Position numbers and translations under genes: made by a program
Shown here: in pieces, positions 33,116 to 42,592 of the stretch
How the letters are laid out: every line of letters begins with the position of its first letter
Position numbering within the stretch: position 1 is the first letter of the stretch
Notes under the pieces: generated by a model
Databases searched by the model: none
Told to the model about the DNA's origin: nothing
What the model saw: only the letters and a program-made list of their open reading frames with translations
From: Chryseobacterium sp. JV274
GTDB taxonomy: Bacteria > Bacteroidota > Bacteroidia > Flavobacteriales > Weeksellaceae
Direction of reading: 5' to 3'
DNA: 64,000 nt
Assembly (NCBI RefSeq): GCF_903969135.1
Contig: NZ_LR824569.1
Coordinates: 4,423,001-4,487,000, forward strand

Positions 33116-36109
33116 ATGAAAAATTCCTATTACCATATAGGAGGCATTTTCTTTGGGCTCATATTGACCGCTGTAAGCATTACTATAAAAGCCCAGACAC
33201 GCACCATTTCCGGTACCATAACCTCATCAGGCAAACCTCTTCCAGGAGTCGTAATCTCTCAAGAGGGCAGTGATCAGGTAACCATGACCGGCAACAACGG
33301 AACCTATACTTTACAGGTTTCAGCAGAAAATCCCATCCTATTGTTCAGACACCCTGATTATGCAGAAGAAAAATTCAGACTCACTAATCAGACCGTCGTT
33401 AATATCAGCTTAGAACAAAAAGTAAAGGGAATCGAAGAAGTTATTCTCAACGCTGGCTACTACAAGGTTAAAGACAAAGAAAGAACCGGTAGTATCGCCA
33501 AAGTTTCAGCAAAAGATATAGAAAATCAGCCTGTCTCCAATGTCCTGTCAGCAGCACAGGGAAGAATGGCAGGAGTCAGTATCACCCAGAATTCAGGAAC
33601 TCCCGGAGGTGGATTTGATATTCAGATCAGAGGTAGAAACAGCCTTCGGACCCGAAGCAATTCCGTAATTGATGGCAATCAGCCGCTCTATATTATTGAT
33701 GGTGTTCCGGTAGGTACGGGAATGAGTTCCTCCTATGCAGGAAGTATCCTTCCCAATGCAGATATCAATCCGTTAAACAGTATAAATCCTAACGATATTG
33801 AAAGTTTCGAGATTCTGAAAGATGCTGATGCTACTGCCATCTATGGCTCAAGAGGTGCTAATGGAGTAGTGCTGGTGACCACCAAAAAAGGGAAAAAGGG
33901 AAAGGTAAAACTGACCCTGAACTCTTCCTATGGTCTGAGCCATGCCATTTCAAACCTTAAAATGATGAATACTGCTCAGTATCTTGATATGAGAAAGCAG
34001 GCATTTGCCAACAGTAATATCTCTGTCTATCCTGCTAACGCCTATGACATCAACGGAACTTGGGATTCCAATCGTTATACCGATTGGAGAAAGGAACTGA
34101 TTGGTCATTATGCCGCTTTGTCAAATACCCAGCTTTCACTCAGTGGGGGAAGTGAAAATACTAATTTCCTGCTCAGTCTTAGTCATAATGAACAAACCAC
34201 GGTGTTTGGCAGGGATTTCAGATACAGAACCAATATCGTTTCAGGAAATATCAGCCACAGGTCTGCTGATCGAAAATTCAGTTTTAACTCATCCAATATT
34301 TTTACAGCAACAGACAATAACCTGATTACCTCTGATGCGACAAGACAGTCGTATATTCTGGCTCCCAATGCACCCGCTCTTTATGATGCGGAAGGTAACC
34401 TTAACTGGGAAAACAATACGTTTACGAATCCCGCAGCGGCTTTTGAGAACTCCTATTCCAATAACAATCTGCAATTCCTTAACAACATCAGTATGGAGTA
34501 TGAAGCTTTTGACAACTTTAAGCTCAAACTCAATGGAGGTTTAACCTATCAGACTTTTGACGAATGGTCACTTCGTCCGAGTACGGCGTATAGCCCTTCT
34601 GCTGGGGCAACACCTCTCAATTCCATGTCTTCAAAATCCAACCAGTACAGACTGTCTATGGTGATAGAACCCCAGATAAGCTGGATGTACAGAGCAGGTA
34701 AACATAAATTTGATATCCTGATGGGAGGTACCTATCAGAGAGATGTTTCAGACCGAGGTGAAATTCAGGGATCTGGTTTTGAGAGTAATGCCTTTATCTA
34801 TAATATAGGTGCTGCAATTAATAAAGTCGTCCTTGACCAGATCAGTACTGAATACCGGTACGGTGCTTTTTTCGGCAGAATCAACTATCAGTACGATAAA
34901 AAATATATCCTCAATCTTACAGGAAGAAGAGACGGCAGCAGCAGATTCGGTCCGAATAATAAATATGCAATATTCGGTGCCATTGGGGCAGCATGGCTGT
35001 TTTCGGAAGAAGACTTTATGAAGAACATCTCATGGCTCAGTTTTGGAAAGCTGAGAGGGAGTTATGGTTCATCAGGAAGTGATAATATCGGGGATTACCA
35101 ATACCTTGATACCTTTGCTACGGCTAATCTCATCTATAATGGCAGCACCGGACTGGCTCCAACAAAACTCTACAATCCTGATTTCAGCTGGGAAAGAACG
35201 ATCAAAACAGAAGCTGCTCTTGAACTAGGTTTGTTCAACAACAGGCTTAACCTAAGTGCTGCGTATTACCGAAACCGCTCAGGAAATCAATTGGTAGGCT
35301 ATCAGCTTTCCTCAGTAACGGGATTCAGCAGTGTGCTGGCCAATCTGGATGCTGTTATTCAGAATACAGGATTTGAATTTGAGGCCAGCGGAGAAATTAT
35401 CAATAAGGGAAATTTTTCATGGAAAAGTTCTTTCAATATCACTATTCCACGAAACAAGCTGATTTCCTTTCCTGGACTTGAAGGTTCATCCTATGCTAAT
35501 ACTTATGTGATCGGACAGCCTGTGAACATTGTTAAACTATACCAGCTTCAGGGGGTAAATCCCACTACCTTGGTGTATGATTTTACCGATTTCAATGGCG
35601 ACGGAAAGATCGCATCACCGGAGGACAGACAGGTGATCAGAAATCTTGGACAGCAGTTTTACGGAGGACTAAGCAATGAATTACGCTACCGAAACTGGAA
35701 CTTTTCATTTTTGTTGCAATTTGTAAAGCAGCAGAGCCGAAACTATAACTCAGCAATTTCTTCACCAGGTATTATGGCGAATCTCCCGGTGGAGGCATTG
35801 AATGTATGGTCGCCTTCAAATCCCACCGGCATTTATATGCCATACCGCTCTACGTCCAATTCTTCGCATAGCCTTTTTCAAAATAGTGATGCCAGTGTTT
35901 CTGATGCTTCATTTATAAGGTTTAAAAATGTGCAGCTTACCTATAATCTTTCTTTGGATTCAGGTATTTTCAGGGAAGTAAAGCTTTACTTTCAGGGGCA
36001 GAACCTCTGGACATGGACGAAGTTTTTTGGAATTGATCCCGAGATGACCTCTTTTGGATTCTTGCCTCCCTTGAAAACTTATTCATTGGGCATTCAACTT
36101 ACGCTGTAA
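33116..36109 (+). CDS. SusC/RagA-family TonB-dependent outer-membrane receptor
   Basis: A 997-aa protein with signal peptide (IGGIFFGLILTAVSITIKA). A carboxypeptidase-like regulatory domain follows at about residues 27-105 (ISGTITSSGKPLPGVVIS). The plug domain at about 125-240 has QIRGRNSL, PLYIIDGVPVG and the SusC signature DADATAIYGSRGANGVVLVT. A 22-strand-type barrel extends to the terminal YSLGIQLTL. With its SusD partner it should import a large oligomeric substrate across the outer membrane using TonB energy. No glycoside hydrolase is nearby and a peptidase follows, so a peptide or protein substrate is more likely than a glycan. Confidence 0.95.
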   Translation: MKNSYYHIGGIFFGLILTAVSITIKAQTRTISGTITSSGKPLPGVVISQEGSDQVTMTGNNGTYTLQVSAENPILLFRHPDYAEEKFRLTNQTVVNISLEQKVKGIEEVILNAGYYKVKDKERTGSIAKVSAKDIENQPVSNVLSAAQGRMAGVSITQNSGTPGGGFDIQIRGRNSLRTRSNSVIDGNQPLYIIDGVPVGTGMSSSYAGSILPNADINPLNSINPNDIESFEILKDADATAIYGSRGANGVVLVTTKKGKKGKVKLTLNSSYGLSHAISNLKMMNTAQYLDMRKQAFANSNISVYPANAYDINGTWDSNRYTDWRKELIGHYAALSNTQLSLSGGSENTNFLLSLSHNEQTTVFGRDFRYRTNIVSGNISHRSADRKFSFNSSNIFTATDNNLITSDATRQSYILAPNAPALYDAEGNLNWENNTFTNPAAAFENSYSNNNLQFLNNISMEYEAFDNFKLKLNGGLTYQTFDEWSLRPSTAYSPSAGATPLNSMSSKSNQYRLSMVIEPQISWMYRAGKHKFDILMGGTYQRDVSDRGEIQGSGFESNAFIYNIGAAINKVVLDQISTEYRYGAFFGRINYQYDKKYILNLTGRRDGSSRFGPNNKYAIFGAIGAAWLFSEEDFMKNISWLSFGKLRGSYGSSGSDNIGDYQYLDTFATANLIYNGSTGLAPTKLYNPDFSWERTIKTEAALELGLFNNRLNLSAAYYRNRSGNQLVGYQLSSVTGFSSVLANLDAVIQNTGFEFEASGEIINKGNFSWKSSFNITIPRNKLISFPGLEGSSYANTYVIGQPVNIVKLYQLQGVNPTTLVYDFTDFNGDGKIASPEDRQVIRNLGQQFYGGLSNELRYRNWNFSFLLQFVKQQSRNYNSAISSPGIMANLPVEALNVWSPSNPTGIYMPYRSTSNSSHSLFQNSDASVSDASFIRFKNVQLTYNLSLDSGIFREVKLYFQGQNLWTWTKFFGIDPEMTSFGFLPPLKTYSLGIQLTL

Positions 36110-36164
36110 TGAATGCTTAACGGCAACCAAAGACCGTCATATTATTTAACCCAATACAAAAACA

Positions 36165-37541
36165 ATGAAATCAATATTCAATAGTATAATAATGGCAGTG
36201 CTCATCTCTCTGATGAGTACCGCCATATCGTGTGAAAAAATGCTGGAAGTGGAATTGCCCGACAACCAAATGTTGTCAGAAACCGTTTTCAGTGATACTC
36301 AGACTGCCAACGCCGTATTATCTGGATTGTATGCCGGATTGTGGGAATCATCACCTGTTACGGGAGATCAAAGCGGAAGGCTTTTGAGTCTCTATACTGA
36401 TGACCTTACCTACTATGCAGTCAATGCCACTAATGGGCTGCCTGAACTATCCAATAATACTCAGATTGATTCCAATCAGTTTGTCAGTTCGTTCTGGAAT
36501 GCTGCGTATCAGAAAATATATGTCAGCAATTCCATACTCGAAGGGCTGGAAGGAGCAGGTCATATTCCGGCAGCTGATAAAGCAAGGATAAAAGGGGAGA
36601 CCCTGGTTATCCGCTCTTTGCTCCTTTTTTACGTTCAGCAGGTTTATGGAGATATTCCTTTTCCTGTGACCACCAATTATATGATCAATCAGAGTATTTC
36701 AAAAACACCTTCTGCAGAAGTGCTGATGAGAATTGAATCTGATGTGAAGGAAGCTATTGAACTGCTTTCTGATACATACCAAAATAATGAACGCATCTAT
36801 ATTAATAAAAAAACAGCCCAGCTTCTTCTGGGCAAAGTTCAGATGCAACAGCTGAAATGGAGTGAGGCAGAAGCCACCTTGAAAACAGTTGTTCAGAGTC
36901 CACTGTATCAGTTTCAAAATGATATCACCAAGGTCTTTCTTAAAAATGGCAGCCATATTATCTGGCAGCTTAAGCCTAAAAACAATGGGGATGCGGTAAA
37001 GGAAGCAACTATTTATTATTTTGTTAATGTTGCTCCAACCTCTATGGCACTTTCCACATCTCTGGTCAGCTCGTTTCTGAATGGAGATCTTAGAAAGCAA
37101 TATTGGATGGGAACTGTTACAGTTGGGAGCAACACCTGGTACAGAGCGGAAAAATACAAAGCAAGGTCTTCCAACTCCACAGAAAACTCCATTGTCTTCA
37201 GACTGGAAGAGGCCTATTTACTGTTGGCAGAGGCTCTGGCTCAACAAAATAAAATGTCAGAGGCCCTACCGTTTATTAACCCGATCAAACAAAGGGCAGG
37301 ACAGCCTTTGCTTGGCAGTTCTGTTACACAACAGCAGCTTCTTGAGGAAATCCTTAATGAAAACAGAAAAGAATTTTTTACAGAAATGGGACATCGATTT
37401 CTCGATTTGAAAAGAGCAGGAAAGCTTAATGAACTACAGCAGACCAAACCCAACTGGAAAGATCAACATAAAGTATGGCCTCTTCCGCAACAGGAACTGC
37501 TGCTCAATCCCCATCTGAATCCTCAAAATTTAGGTTACTAA
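36165..37541 (+). CDS. SusD/RagB-family surface lipoprotein
   Basis: A 458-aa protein. It has a lipoprotein signal with lipobox AISC (mature Cys near residue 23), then the SusD pattern CEKMLEVELPDN and LSGLYAGLWE. TPR-like helices carry ETLVIRSLLLFYVQQVYGDI. The C-terminal motif NPIKQRAGQPL, NENRKEFFTEMGHRFLDLKR is typical of SusD. It binds substrate at the cell surface and acts as a lid of the SusC transporter. It follows the SusC-like gene by 55 bp, and its stop codon overlaps the start of the peptidase gene (TAATG), so the three are coupled. Confidence 0.93.
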   Translation: MKSIFNSIIMAVLISLMSTAISCEKMLEVELPDNQMLSETVFSDTQTANAVLSGLYAGLWESSPVTGDQSGRLLSLYTDDLTYYAVNATNGLPELSNNTQIDSNQFVSSFWNAAYQKIYVSNSILEGLEGAGHIPAADKARIKGETLVIRSLLLFYVQQVYGDIPFPVTTNYMINQSISKTPSAEVLMRIESDVKEAIELLSDTYQNNERIYINKKTAQLLLGKVQMQQLKWSEAEATLKTVVQSPLYQFQNDITKVFLKNGSHIIWQLKPKNNGDAVKEATIYYFVNVAPTSMALSTSLVSSFLNGDLRKQYWMGTVTVGSNTWYRAEKYKARSSNSTENSIVFRLEEAYLLLAEALAQQNKMSEALPFINPIKQRAGQPLLGSSVTQQQLLEEILNENRKEFFTEMGHRFLDLKRAGKLNELQQTKPNWKDQHKVWPLPQQELLLNPHLNPQNLGY

Positions 37542-40027
37542 TGAGAGTGTATTGTTTAATTATTCTGCTGTTTTCTCCGCATTGCTTTAATGCACAGAGG
37601 TCGATTAAGGAATTGGACCAGTGGATGTCGCGTTTCTCCACGATGATAGGTCAGATGAAGGTATCTGAAGATCAGCGATTCGTTTTGCTCACTAAAATGT
37701 ATGCAAATAATTCTGATTCAGTTCTTGTGTTTGACCGCCAATCAGCAGTCATTCCATCCGATACCATTTTAAAAAAGAGCAACATCAGTTTTCTGAACAA
37801 TTATACGGTCTTTGCTTCAGGACCGGGCAGGGCTGAATTAATTGAGCTGAAGTCCAAAAAAAGAGAAATTTATGATAGTGTACAGCGATGCAATGTCAAT
37901 GAAACCCTGAAGCAATATTTCATATTGGGTACTGATAAAAACCTGAAAATCTATAATGCCAAAGGAAAAGTGCTTCACCATGAGGTGGCAACATTGAACT
38001 ATACTATTTCGGAGCAGGGACAGGTTTATATTCTTGCTGAAAGTGGAGGATTTCATCAAATATTGAATTGGAATGGAAGCACTATGAAATTGCTTTATTC
38101 CACTGCAACTAACATTGTTGCGATGGATCTTTTAGAATCAGAGAGATTTATTGTTGTAAAAGAAAAAATAGGTCCTAATGGAAAGATCAGGATAAGATTG
38201 TTGAGAGTATCAGACGGACAGCTGTTTCATAACAACCGGATCAGTCTAGGAGATGCCCAAAACATGAAATTAACTGAAGCAGGTCCTTCTGAAACTTTTT
38301 TGATTGATATTTCCGTTAGGAACCTCCCCGAGAAAACTGGAAAACTTGAAATATGGTATGGAGGAGACAAATATCTGCGCAATAAGGACCAGGGGCTGAT
38401 TGAGCATCAGTATATGGTATGGAATGTTAAAAATAATCAAGTTCATTCTATCCCTCCTAAATCAATGCAGGTCTATGTAGCGACAGACCATCCACGTTAT
38501 TTTTGGACGTATAATGCCAGGGAGGACAATGATTACCGTGGATTTAGAAGCCTGAATGTATATCGATATGACCTTTTAGAAAACAAATCTGAACTTGTTT
38601 TTGAGAATGCTTCAGAAATGGTCATAGGAAAGGACAGTCGTTACACCATCGGATTTCTGATGTATAAGAATCAATGGATGGTCTACGATCATCTGTTAAA
38701 GCAGACAAAAATGATCGATTATAATGGAACATTAAGCTATCCTATCTTTATGCCTGATGGCAGTTTGCTCTTTACGGCAGGAGACCGACTGATCAATTAT
38801 CACCTGGAAACAGGTGTGTTAAAAACAGCATTTAAACAAGAGAACAGCAAAATCAGCTTTTATGAATACAGTGGAAAAATGATTCATCAGATGGAATCTT
38901 TTAAGATAACACAACGAACTATTGAAATGTCACAGCCGTTGATGCTGCATATCAGGAGAGAAAATCATAATGAGTCCGGATATTATTCTTTTTATAAAGG
39001 TAAGCTCAAAAAAATAATGCCGTACAGCAGCAACAGGATTAAAATGTTCTCGCAAAAGGACAAGCATGATTTAATGTATTCGATCGAAGAAAACTACAAC
39101 ATGTCTCCACGGTTGTACAGCAAAAGCAAGTCATCAGGTCAAAAGAAGGTACTTTATACAACCAACCTTCATGATAAAGAAGCGATAGACTTGCAGCAGA
39201 ATGTTATTTCATACACCAACAGTGAAGGTAAGGACCTGAAAGGAGTTCTATATTATCCCATTAAATTCGACAAGACAAAAAAATATCCTTTGGTGGTACA
39301 GGTATACAGTATTCAGCATGATGAATTCAACAAATACCTGTATCCCGCCTGGGGACCCAGTGGATTCAATATTCGACTGCTTCTTGAGAACGGTTATATG
39401 GTTTTTCAACCGGACATTGTTTCAGATAGAAGGGGGCCGGGAATTTCGGCACTTGATTGTGTTCATTCTGGATTAGATGCGATTCGGGAAAATGAAAATA
39501 TTGATTTTAGACGCATGGGTTTGACAGGACACTCATTTGGTGGTTATGAGACCAATTTTATCGCTACCCATTCAGAAAGGTTCTCAGCCTATGTCTCGGG
39601 GGCAGGTCTTAGTGATATTATGAATACTTACTTTTCATTTAATGAACTGTTTAAAATAGCAGACTATTCAAGATTTGAAACAGGGCAGTTTTCAATGGGA
39701 GTTTCTTTTTCAGAGGATAAGGACCTGTATTATAAAAATAATCCCATCAATTTTATTGAGAAAGTCAACGCACCTGTATTGCTTTGGGCAGGTAAGAAAG
39801 ACACTAATATTCCGCCAACGCAAACCATGAGCTTCTATATGGGATTATTAAGAAACAGAAAAAAGGTGGTGGCACTGATGTATGCAGATCAGGAACACAC
39901 CTTCAAGAAAAGTTCCGAAGACATCAGGGATCTTAATACTAAAATCTTAGAATGGTGGGACTATCACCTGAAAAGGCGGAAAGATATAGGATGGATCGAT
40001 AAAGAAATGAAAAGGGACGCAGAATAG
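37541..40027 (+). CDS. Secreted S9-family serine peptidase (prolyl oligopeptidase-like)
   Basis: An 828-aa protein from ATG 37541, which shares one base with the SusD stop codon; the earlier in-frame ATG at 37475 lies inside susD and lacks a signal peptide. The signal peptide is MRVYCLIILLFSPHCFNAQ. A beta-propeller-like region of about 580 residues precedes an alpha/beta-hydrolase domain. Catalytic Ser665 lies in GHSFGGYE, Asp in WAGKKDTNIPP and His in YADQEHTF. It should cleave peptides in the periplasm or at the surface. Coupling with SusCD suggests it processes material imported by, or exported near, the transporter. Confidence 0.9.
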   Translation: MRVYCLIILLFSPHCFNAQRSIKELDQWMSRFSTMIGQMKVSEDQRFVLLTKMYANNSDSVLVFDRQSAVIPSDTILKKSNISFLNNYTVFASGPGRAELIELKSKKREIYDSVQRCNVNETLKQYFILGTDKNLKIYNAKGKVLHHEVATLNYTISEQGQVYILAESGGFHQILNWNGSTMKLLYSTATNIVAMDLLESERFIVVKEKIGPNGKIRIRLLRVSDGQLFHNNRISLGDAQNMKLTEAGPSETFLIDISVRNLPEKTGKLEIWYGGDKYLRNKDQGLIEHQYMVWNVKNNQVHSIPPKSMQVYVATDHPRYFWTYNAREDNDYRGFRSLNVYRYDLLENKSELVFENASEMVIGKDSRYTIGFLMYKNQWMVYDHLLKQTKMIDYNGTLSYPIFMPDGSLLFTAGDRLINYHLETGVLKTAFKQENSKISFYEYSGKMIHQMESFKITQRTIEMSQPLMLHIRRENHNESGYYSFYKGKLKKIMPYSSNRIKMFSQKDKHDLMYSIEENYNMSPRLYSKSKSSGQKKVLYTTNLHDKEAIDLQQNVISYTNSEGKDLKGVLYYPIKFDKTKKYPLVVQVYSIQHDEFNKYLYPAWGPSGFNIRLLLENGYMVFQPDIVSDRRGPGISALDCVHSGLDAIRENENIDFRRMGLTGHSFGGYETNFIATHSERFSAYVSGAGLSDIMNTYFSFNELFKIADYSRFETGQFSMGVSFSEDKDLYYKNNPINFIEKVNAPVLLWAGKKDTNIPPTQTMSFYMGLLRNRKKVVALMYADQEHTFKKSSEDIRDLNTKILEWWDYHLKRRKDIGWIDKEMKRDAE

Positions 40028-40034
40028 CGTCCCT
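40013..40034 (+). terminator. Terminator-like hairpin overlapping the peptidase stop codon
   Basis: AGGGACGC/GCGTCCCT is an 8-bp perfect stem with loop AGAATA, followed by CATTTAATTAAT. The peptidase stop codon lies in the loop/right arm. It stands between converging operons. Confidence 0.5.
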
Positions 40035-40061
40035 CATTTAATTAATACTTTATACAATGCA

Positions 40062-40334
40062 CTAAGGAATTTTATAAAGTGGCGTTCCACACATCGTGCC
40101 TGAACCGATTCTATGCAGTTCAACGCTGGTATCTAATGCCCATTCACAGACATCACCGGAAACGATATTGCTGCATTCCTGATCAGCATCCTCACATTTG
40201 AACTGACCACCACCTAAGCTAACAATTCTGTAAGCCGGCTCTAAAGCTCGTGTACTCTTCTTTGCCAACATGGTGGCAAAAGCTGACCCTGTTCCCAGTG
40301 CTACCAGGATGACAGGAAAAAGAATTTTTTTCAT
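40062..40334 (-). CDS. Small secreted cysteine-containing protein (DUF6520-like)
   Basis: A 90-aa protein starting at ATG 40334 (an in-frame ATG at 40373 adds 13 residues before the signal). The signal peptide is MKKILFPVILVALGTGSAFA. The mature part, of about 70 residues, has four Cys: CEDADQECSN, GDVCEW and TMCGTPL, which could form two disulfides. It resembles the DUF6520 small proteins of Flavobacteriia as I recall them. It is the last gene of the leftward operon, 25 bp after the MauE-like gene. The function is unknown; a secreted peptide that is processed or imported by neighbouring gene products is an inference. Confidence 0.75.
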   Translation of the reverse strand: MKKILFPVILVALGTGSAFATMLAKKSTRALEPAYRIVSLGGGQFKCEDADQECSNIVSGDVCEWALDTSVELHRIGSGTMCGTPLYKIP

Positions 40335-40359
40335 AATAAAAAAATATTTGATTTGCTGC

Positions 40360-41880
40360 CTACTCTGAAACACGGTTTTCGGCTTCCCCGTTTTTAAAAT
40401 GTTTTTTCAGGGGCTGGGTAAGTTTATATTGTACCAGCTGATTTCCAATAATTGCGTACAAATGCTCATCGGTAATTCTAAAATCTGACATGGTATTATT
40501 TTTAATATTGTCGATGTACATACTGCCAATATATTCCTGAGATTCGGTATTATAGATGTCAATAACTTTGCTTTCCTTCCATCTGTTTAAAGATTCATGT
40601 CTTCCTCTTAATTGAGCAGGGTTAAATAACAGACCTCTGTATACGATCGCATGCCCGTTAACTTTTAGTGCAGGTTTAGACATTTTAGATTTTCCATTGG
40701 ATAGCGATGTTACTTTAATCTGTGCGATTTTAGTCGTATCAATAGTTCTCCATCTGTGAATAAGCTGCATTGAATGGTTCATGACAAGAAACTGGTTTCT
40801 ATAACTGTAGATATAGCTGACAGTTGGTCTTATAGGATCAGATGAAAGATAGCCGTCAGAATCAAAAAAACCATCCAACTGCTTTTCAAGTAAATCAGGA
40901 TGCAGTGTCACCTGATTTTTGCCATTGTGATTGATTAAAATAGTTCCCAACGTTAAATTTCTGGTTTGAGATGAGAGGGTGCGAATGGCAATTTTATTAC
41001 TGTCAATAATTTCAAGCTGGCTAAAAAATGCATCGTTAAAACTGATTATTTTGCTTTTTACATCACCTAATTTGCCTTTTAATATGATGGGTACATTTCC
41101 ATCATAGATATAATAATGGTGATCTTTAACTTTAATCTCTATTTTTTTAAATGGATATTTGCTGAGTTCCAGATCAATCTTTGTATTTACAGCTTTCTTT
41201 AAAAGTGAATCAACTGCTAATAAATTTTGAGGGAGGCTTCGGTTAGCTAAGTAAAGCTCTTCATTTTTAGCACCAGCAAAATAAAATGAATGGTTCTCAA
41301 GATCCATACTTTTTACTTTTAAAATAGGATGCATCAGAAACCTTCTTGTAAAATTGTTTTCCTGTTTTATAATGTATTCTGACTTAAAAAACAAAACAAT
41401 GACAAGAATACAACTCAAAATATTGGAAATTCCTAAGATCAATGCCGTTTTACGGTGAGTGTTATGATTTGCTCTTCCGATGATAAGAACAGATAGACCT
41501 CCTATAACTACACAAAGAATATTAAAAATCAGATGTTCAGTCCATCCCATTTTTTCCAGGATCCCTCCACATGAGCAAGGGACAAAGTCACTGAAATTTA
41601 GAATGAGAAATATATACATCGTAAATGCTGACATTAATGCAGTTGATAAGTATAATCCGATTAATCTCCTGCTTGGAAAAGTTAATAACAGTACAATAAT
41701 TAATTCCACAATAATAACAGCATAAGAAATACCCCCTGCATAAGCACTTAGTAAAGGTGACTGAGCAATCTGTACTTGAAAGTTTTCAAAATCAAGCAAT
41801 TTGCTCACACTTGCATAAACAAACAACAGAATAAAAAAGCAGGAAACAGTTTTGATAAAGATAGTTTGTACGTTTTTCAT
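40360..41880 (-). CDS. MauE/DoxX-like redox-type membrane protein with large C-terminal domain
   Basis: A 506-aa protein. The N-terminal 170 residues form a MauE/DoxX-like membrane unit of about five helices (VSCFFILLFVYASVSKLLDF, AVIIVELIIVLLLTF, FTMYIFLILNF) with the Cys pair motif VPCSCGGIL. MauE-type proteins assist disulfide formation in partner proteins. The C-terminal 330 residues look like a beta-propeller-style periplasmic domain (NHSFYFAGAKNEELYLANRS, LKVNGHAIVYRGLLF). Neighbouring small proteins carry Cys residues, so oxidative folding of those peptides is a plausible role. Confidence 0.75.
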   Translation of the reverse strand: MKNVQTIFIKTVSCFFILLFVYASVSKLLDFENFQVQIAQSPLLSAYAGGISYAVIIVELIIVLLLTFPSRRLIGLYLSTALMSAFTMYIFLILNFSDFVPCSCGGILEKMGWTEHLIFNILCVVIGGLSVLIIGRANHNTHRKTALILGISNILSCILVIVLFFKSEYIIKQENNFTRRFLMHPILKVKSMDLENHSFYFAGAKNEELYLANRSLPQNLLAVDSLLKKAVNTKIDLELSKYPFKKIEIKVKDHHYYIYDGNVPIILKGKLGDVKSKIISFNDAFFSQLEIIDSNKIAIRTLSSQTRNLTLGTILINHNGKNQVTLHPDLLEKQLDGFFDSDGYLSSDPIRPTVSYIYSYRNQFLVMNHSMQLIHRWRTIDTTKIAQIKVTSLSNGKSKMSKPALKVNGHAIVYRGLLFNPAQLRGRHESLNRWKESKVIDIYNTESQEYIGSMYIDNIKNNTMSDFRITDEHLYAIIGNQLVQYKLTQPLKKHFKNGEAENRVSE

Positions 41881-41898
41881 GGTATGTCATTATTATGT

Positions 41899-42066
41899 TT
41901 AACAGACCTGAACCAGTCTCCATTTGATTTTCCATCCGCAGTATTCAGGCATTGGTTCACCCTTAAAAAGGGTTATGGTAGTCTTAAAATTCCCCATACT
42001 TTCCCAGATGCCACTCTTTGGACATGGTAAGCCTGTAACAACTGATATGTAGGTATGGGGAATCAT
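41899..42066 (-). CDS. 55-aa cysteine-containing small protein
   Basis: The minus-strand frame from ATG 42066 encodes 55 aa. It contains TGLPCPKSGIWESMGNFKTT, a Trp-rich end and three Cys (VTGLPCPK, PEYCGW, the terminal VC). There is no obvious signal peptide. It lies 18 bp upstream of the MauE-like start and 12 bp after the lipoprotein gene, so it is in the operon. Codon-level protein-like composition and tight spacing support coding. The family is not known to me, though I believe similar small ORFs accompany DUF6520 genes elsewhere. Confidence 0.6.
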   Translation of the reverse strand: MIPHTYISVVTGLPCPKSGIWESMGNFKTTITLFKGEPMPEYCGWKIKWRLVQVC

Positions 42067-42078
42067 ATTTTTTTGTTT

Positions 42079-42315
42079 TTAATGCTGAGTAAGCCGCCAA
42101 TTATCACCGTCTCTGACAGGAGGATCTTTTGTTCCAGGATCTTCAATGACTTCTATGGATTTAGCAGAATCCTGTTTCATTACTAAGCCATTTATTGTGG
42201 GATCTGATTTTTCAATATATTCACTATCTGAAATCATATCTTCATCTCGATGGGTGCAGTTTTGTAGACAAACTGCTGCGATGATTATGCTAAAAAATGG
42301 GATAAACTTTTTCAT
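42079..42315 (-). CDS. Small lipoprotein, first gene of the leftward operon
   Basis: A 78-aa protein. The signal MKKFIPFFSIIIAAVCLQ leads to a lipobox LQNC (Cys at about residue 20), followed by an acidic mature part (THRDEDMISDSEYIEK). No domain was recognised. It heads the operon lipoprotein-55 aa-MauE-DUF6520. The upstream region holds two inverted repeats and a candidate -7 box, and the divergent membrane AraC-type regulator lies beyond. Confidence 0.65.
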   Translation of the reverse strand: MKKFIPFFSIIIAAVCLQNCTHRDEDMISDSEYIEKSDPTINGLVMKQDSAKSIEVIEDPGTKDPPVRDGDNWRLTQH

Positions 42316-42342
42316 TTTGATAATTTTAATTGGGTTATCCCG

Positions 42343-42382
42343 GCCGGATTATATTAGAATTCTGATGTCAAAATTATCCGGC
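42343..42382 (-). promoter_or_regulatory. GCCGGAT inverted repeat flanking a leftward -7 box
   Basis: GCCGGAT (42343-42349) and ATCCGGC (42376-42382) are perfect 7-bp inverted arms. Between them, on the minus strand, TAATTTTG (42376-42369) fits TAnnTTTG for the lipoprotein operon. An operator around the promoter is inferred. Confidence 0.45.
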
Positions 42383-42415
42383 TTATGAGCTAAAAAAAAC
42401 TGTTATATGGCTCTA

Positions 42416-42445
42416 TTTTAAAATTGTTACGTCTCAATTTTAAAA
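42416..42445. promoter_or_regulatory. 11-bp inverted repeat in the divergent control region
   Basis: TTTTAAAATTG and CAATTTTAAAA are perfect arms around an 8-nt spacer, between the leftward operon and the AraC-type regulator. It is a candidate regulator binding site. AT-rich arms raise the chance of coincidence. Confidence 0.4.
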
Positions 42446-42531
42446 TTAATACATGAGAATATCAGAGTTCAAGTGGCTGTATTTGCATATTTTACAGGAT
42501 TTTTGTCTTTCTGTTATTTAATTCATTGAAA

Positions 42532-42565
42532 TTTGATTTATTTAAAACATAAATGTTTATTTTTG
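42532..42565 (+). promoter_or_regulatory. Promoter of the TPR-AraC regulator gene
   Basis: TTTG (42532-42535), a 22-bp spacer and TATTTTTG (42558-42565) match the Bacteroidota consensus. The start site would lie near 42572, about 20 nt before the ATG. Confidence 0.55.
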
Positions 42566-42592
42566 AGATGGTGAGGTTCTAAATATCAGTCT

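Noticed and set aside
33116..40027. Polysaccharide utilization locus
   Set aside because: SusC and SusD are present, but no glycoside hydrolase, lyase or esterase was found; a peptidase occupies the enzyme position.
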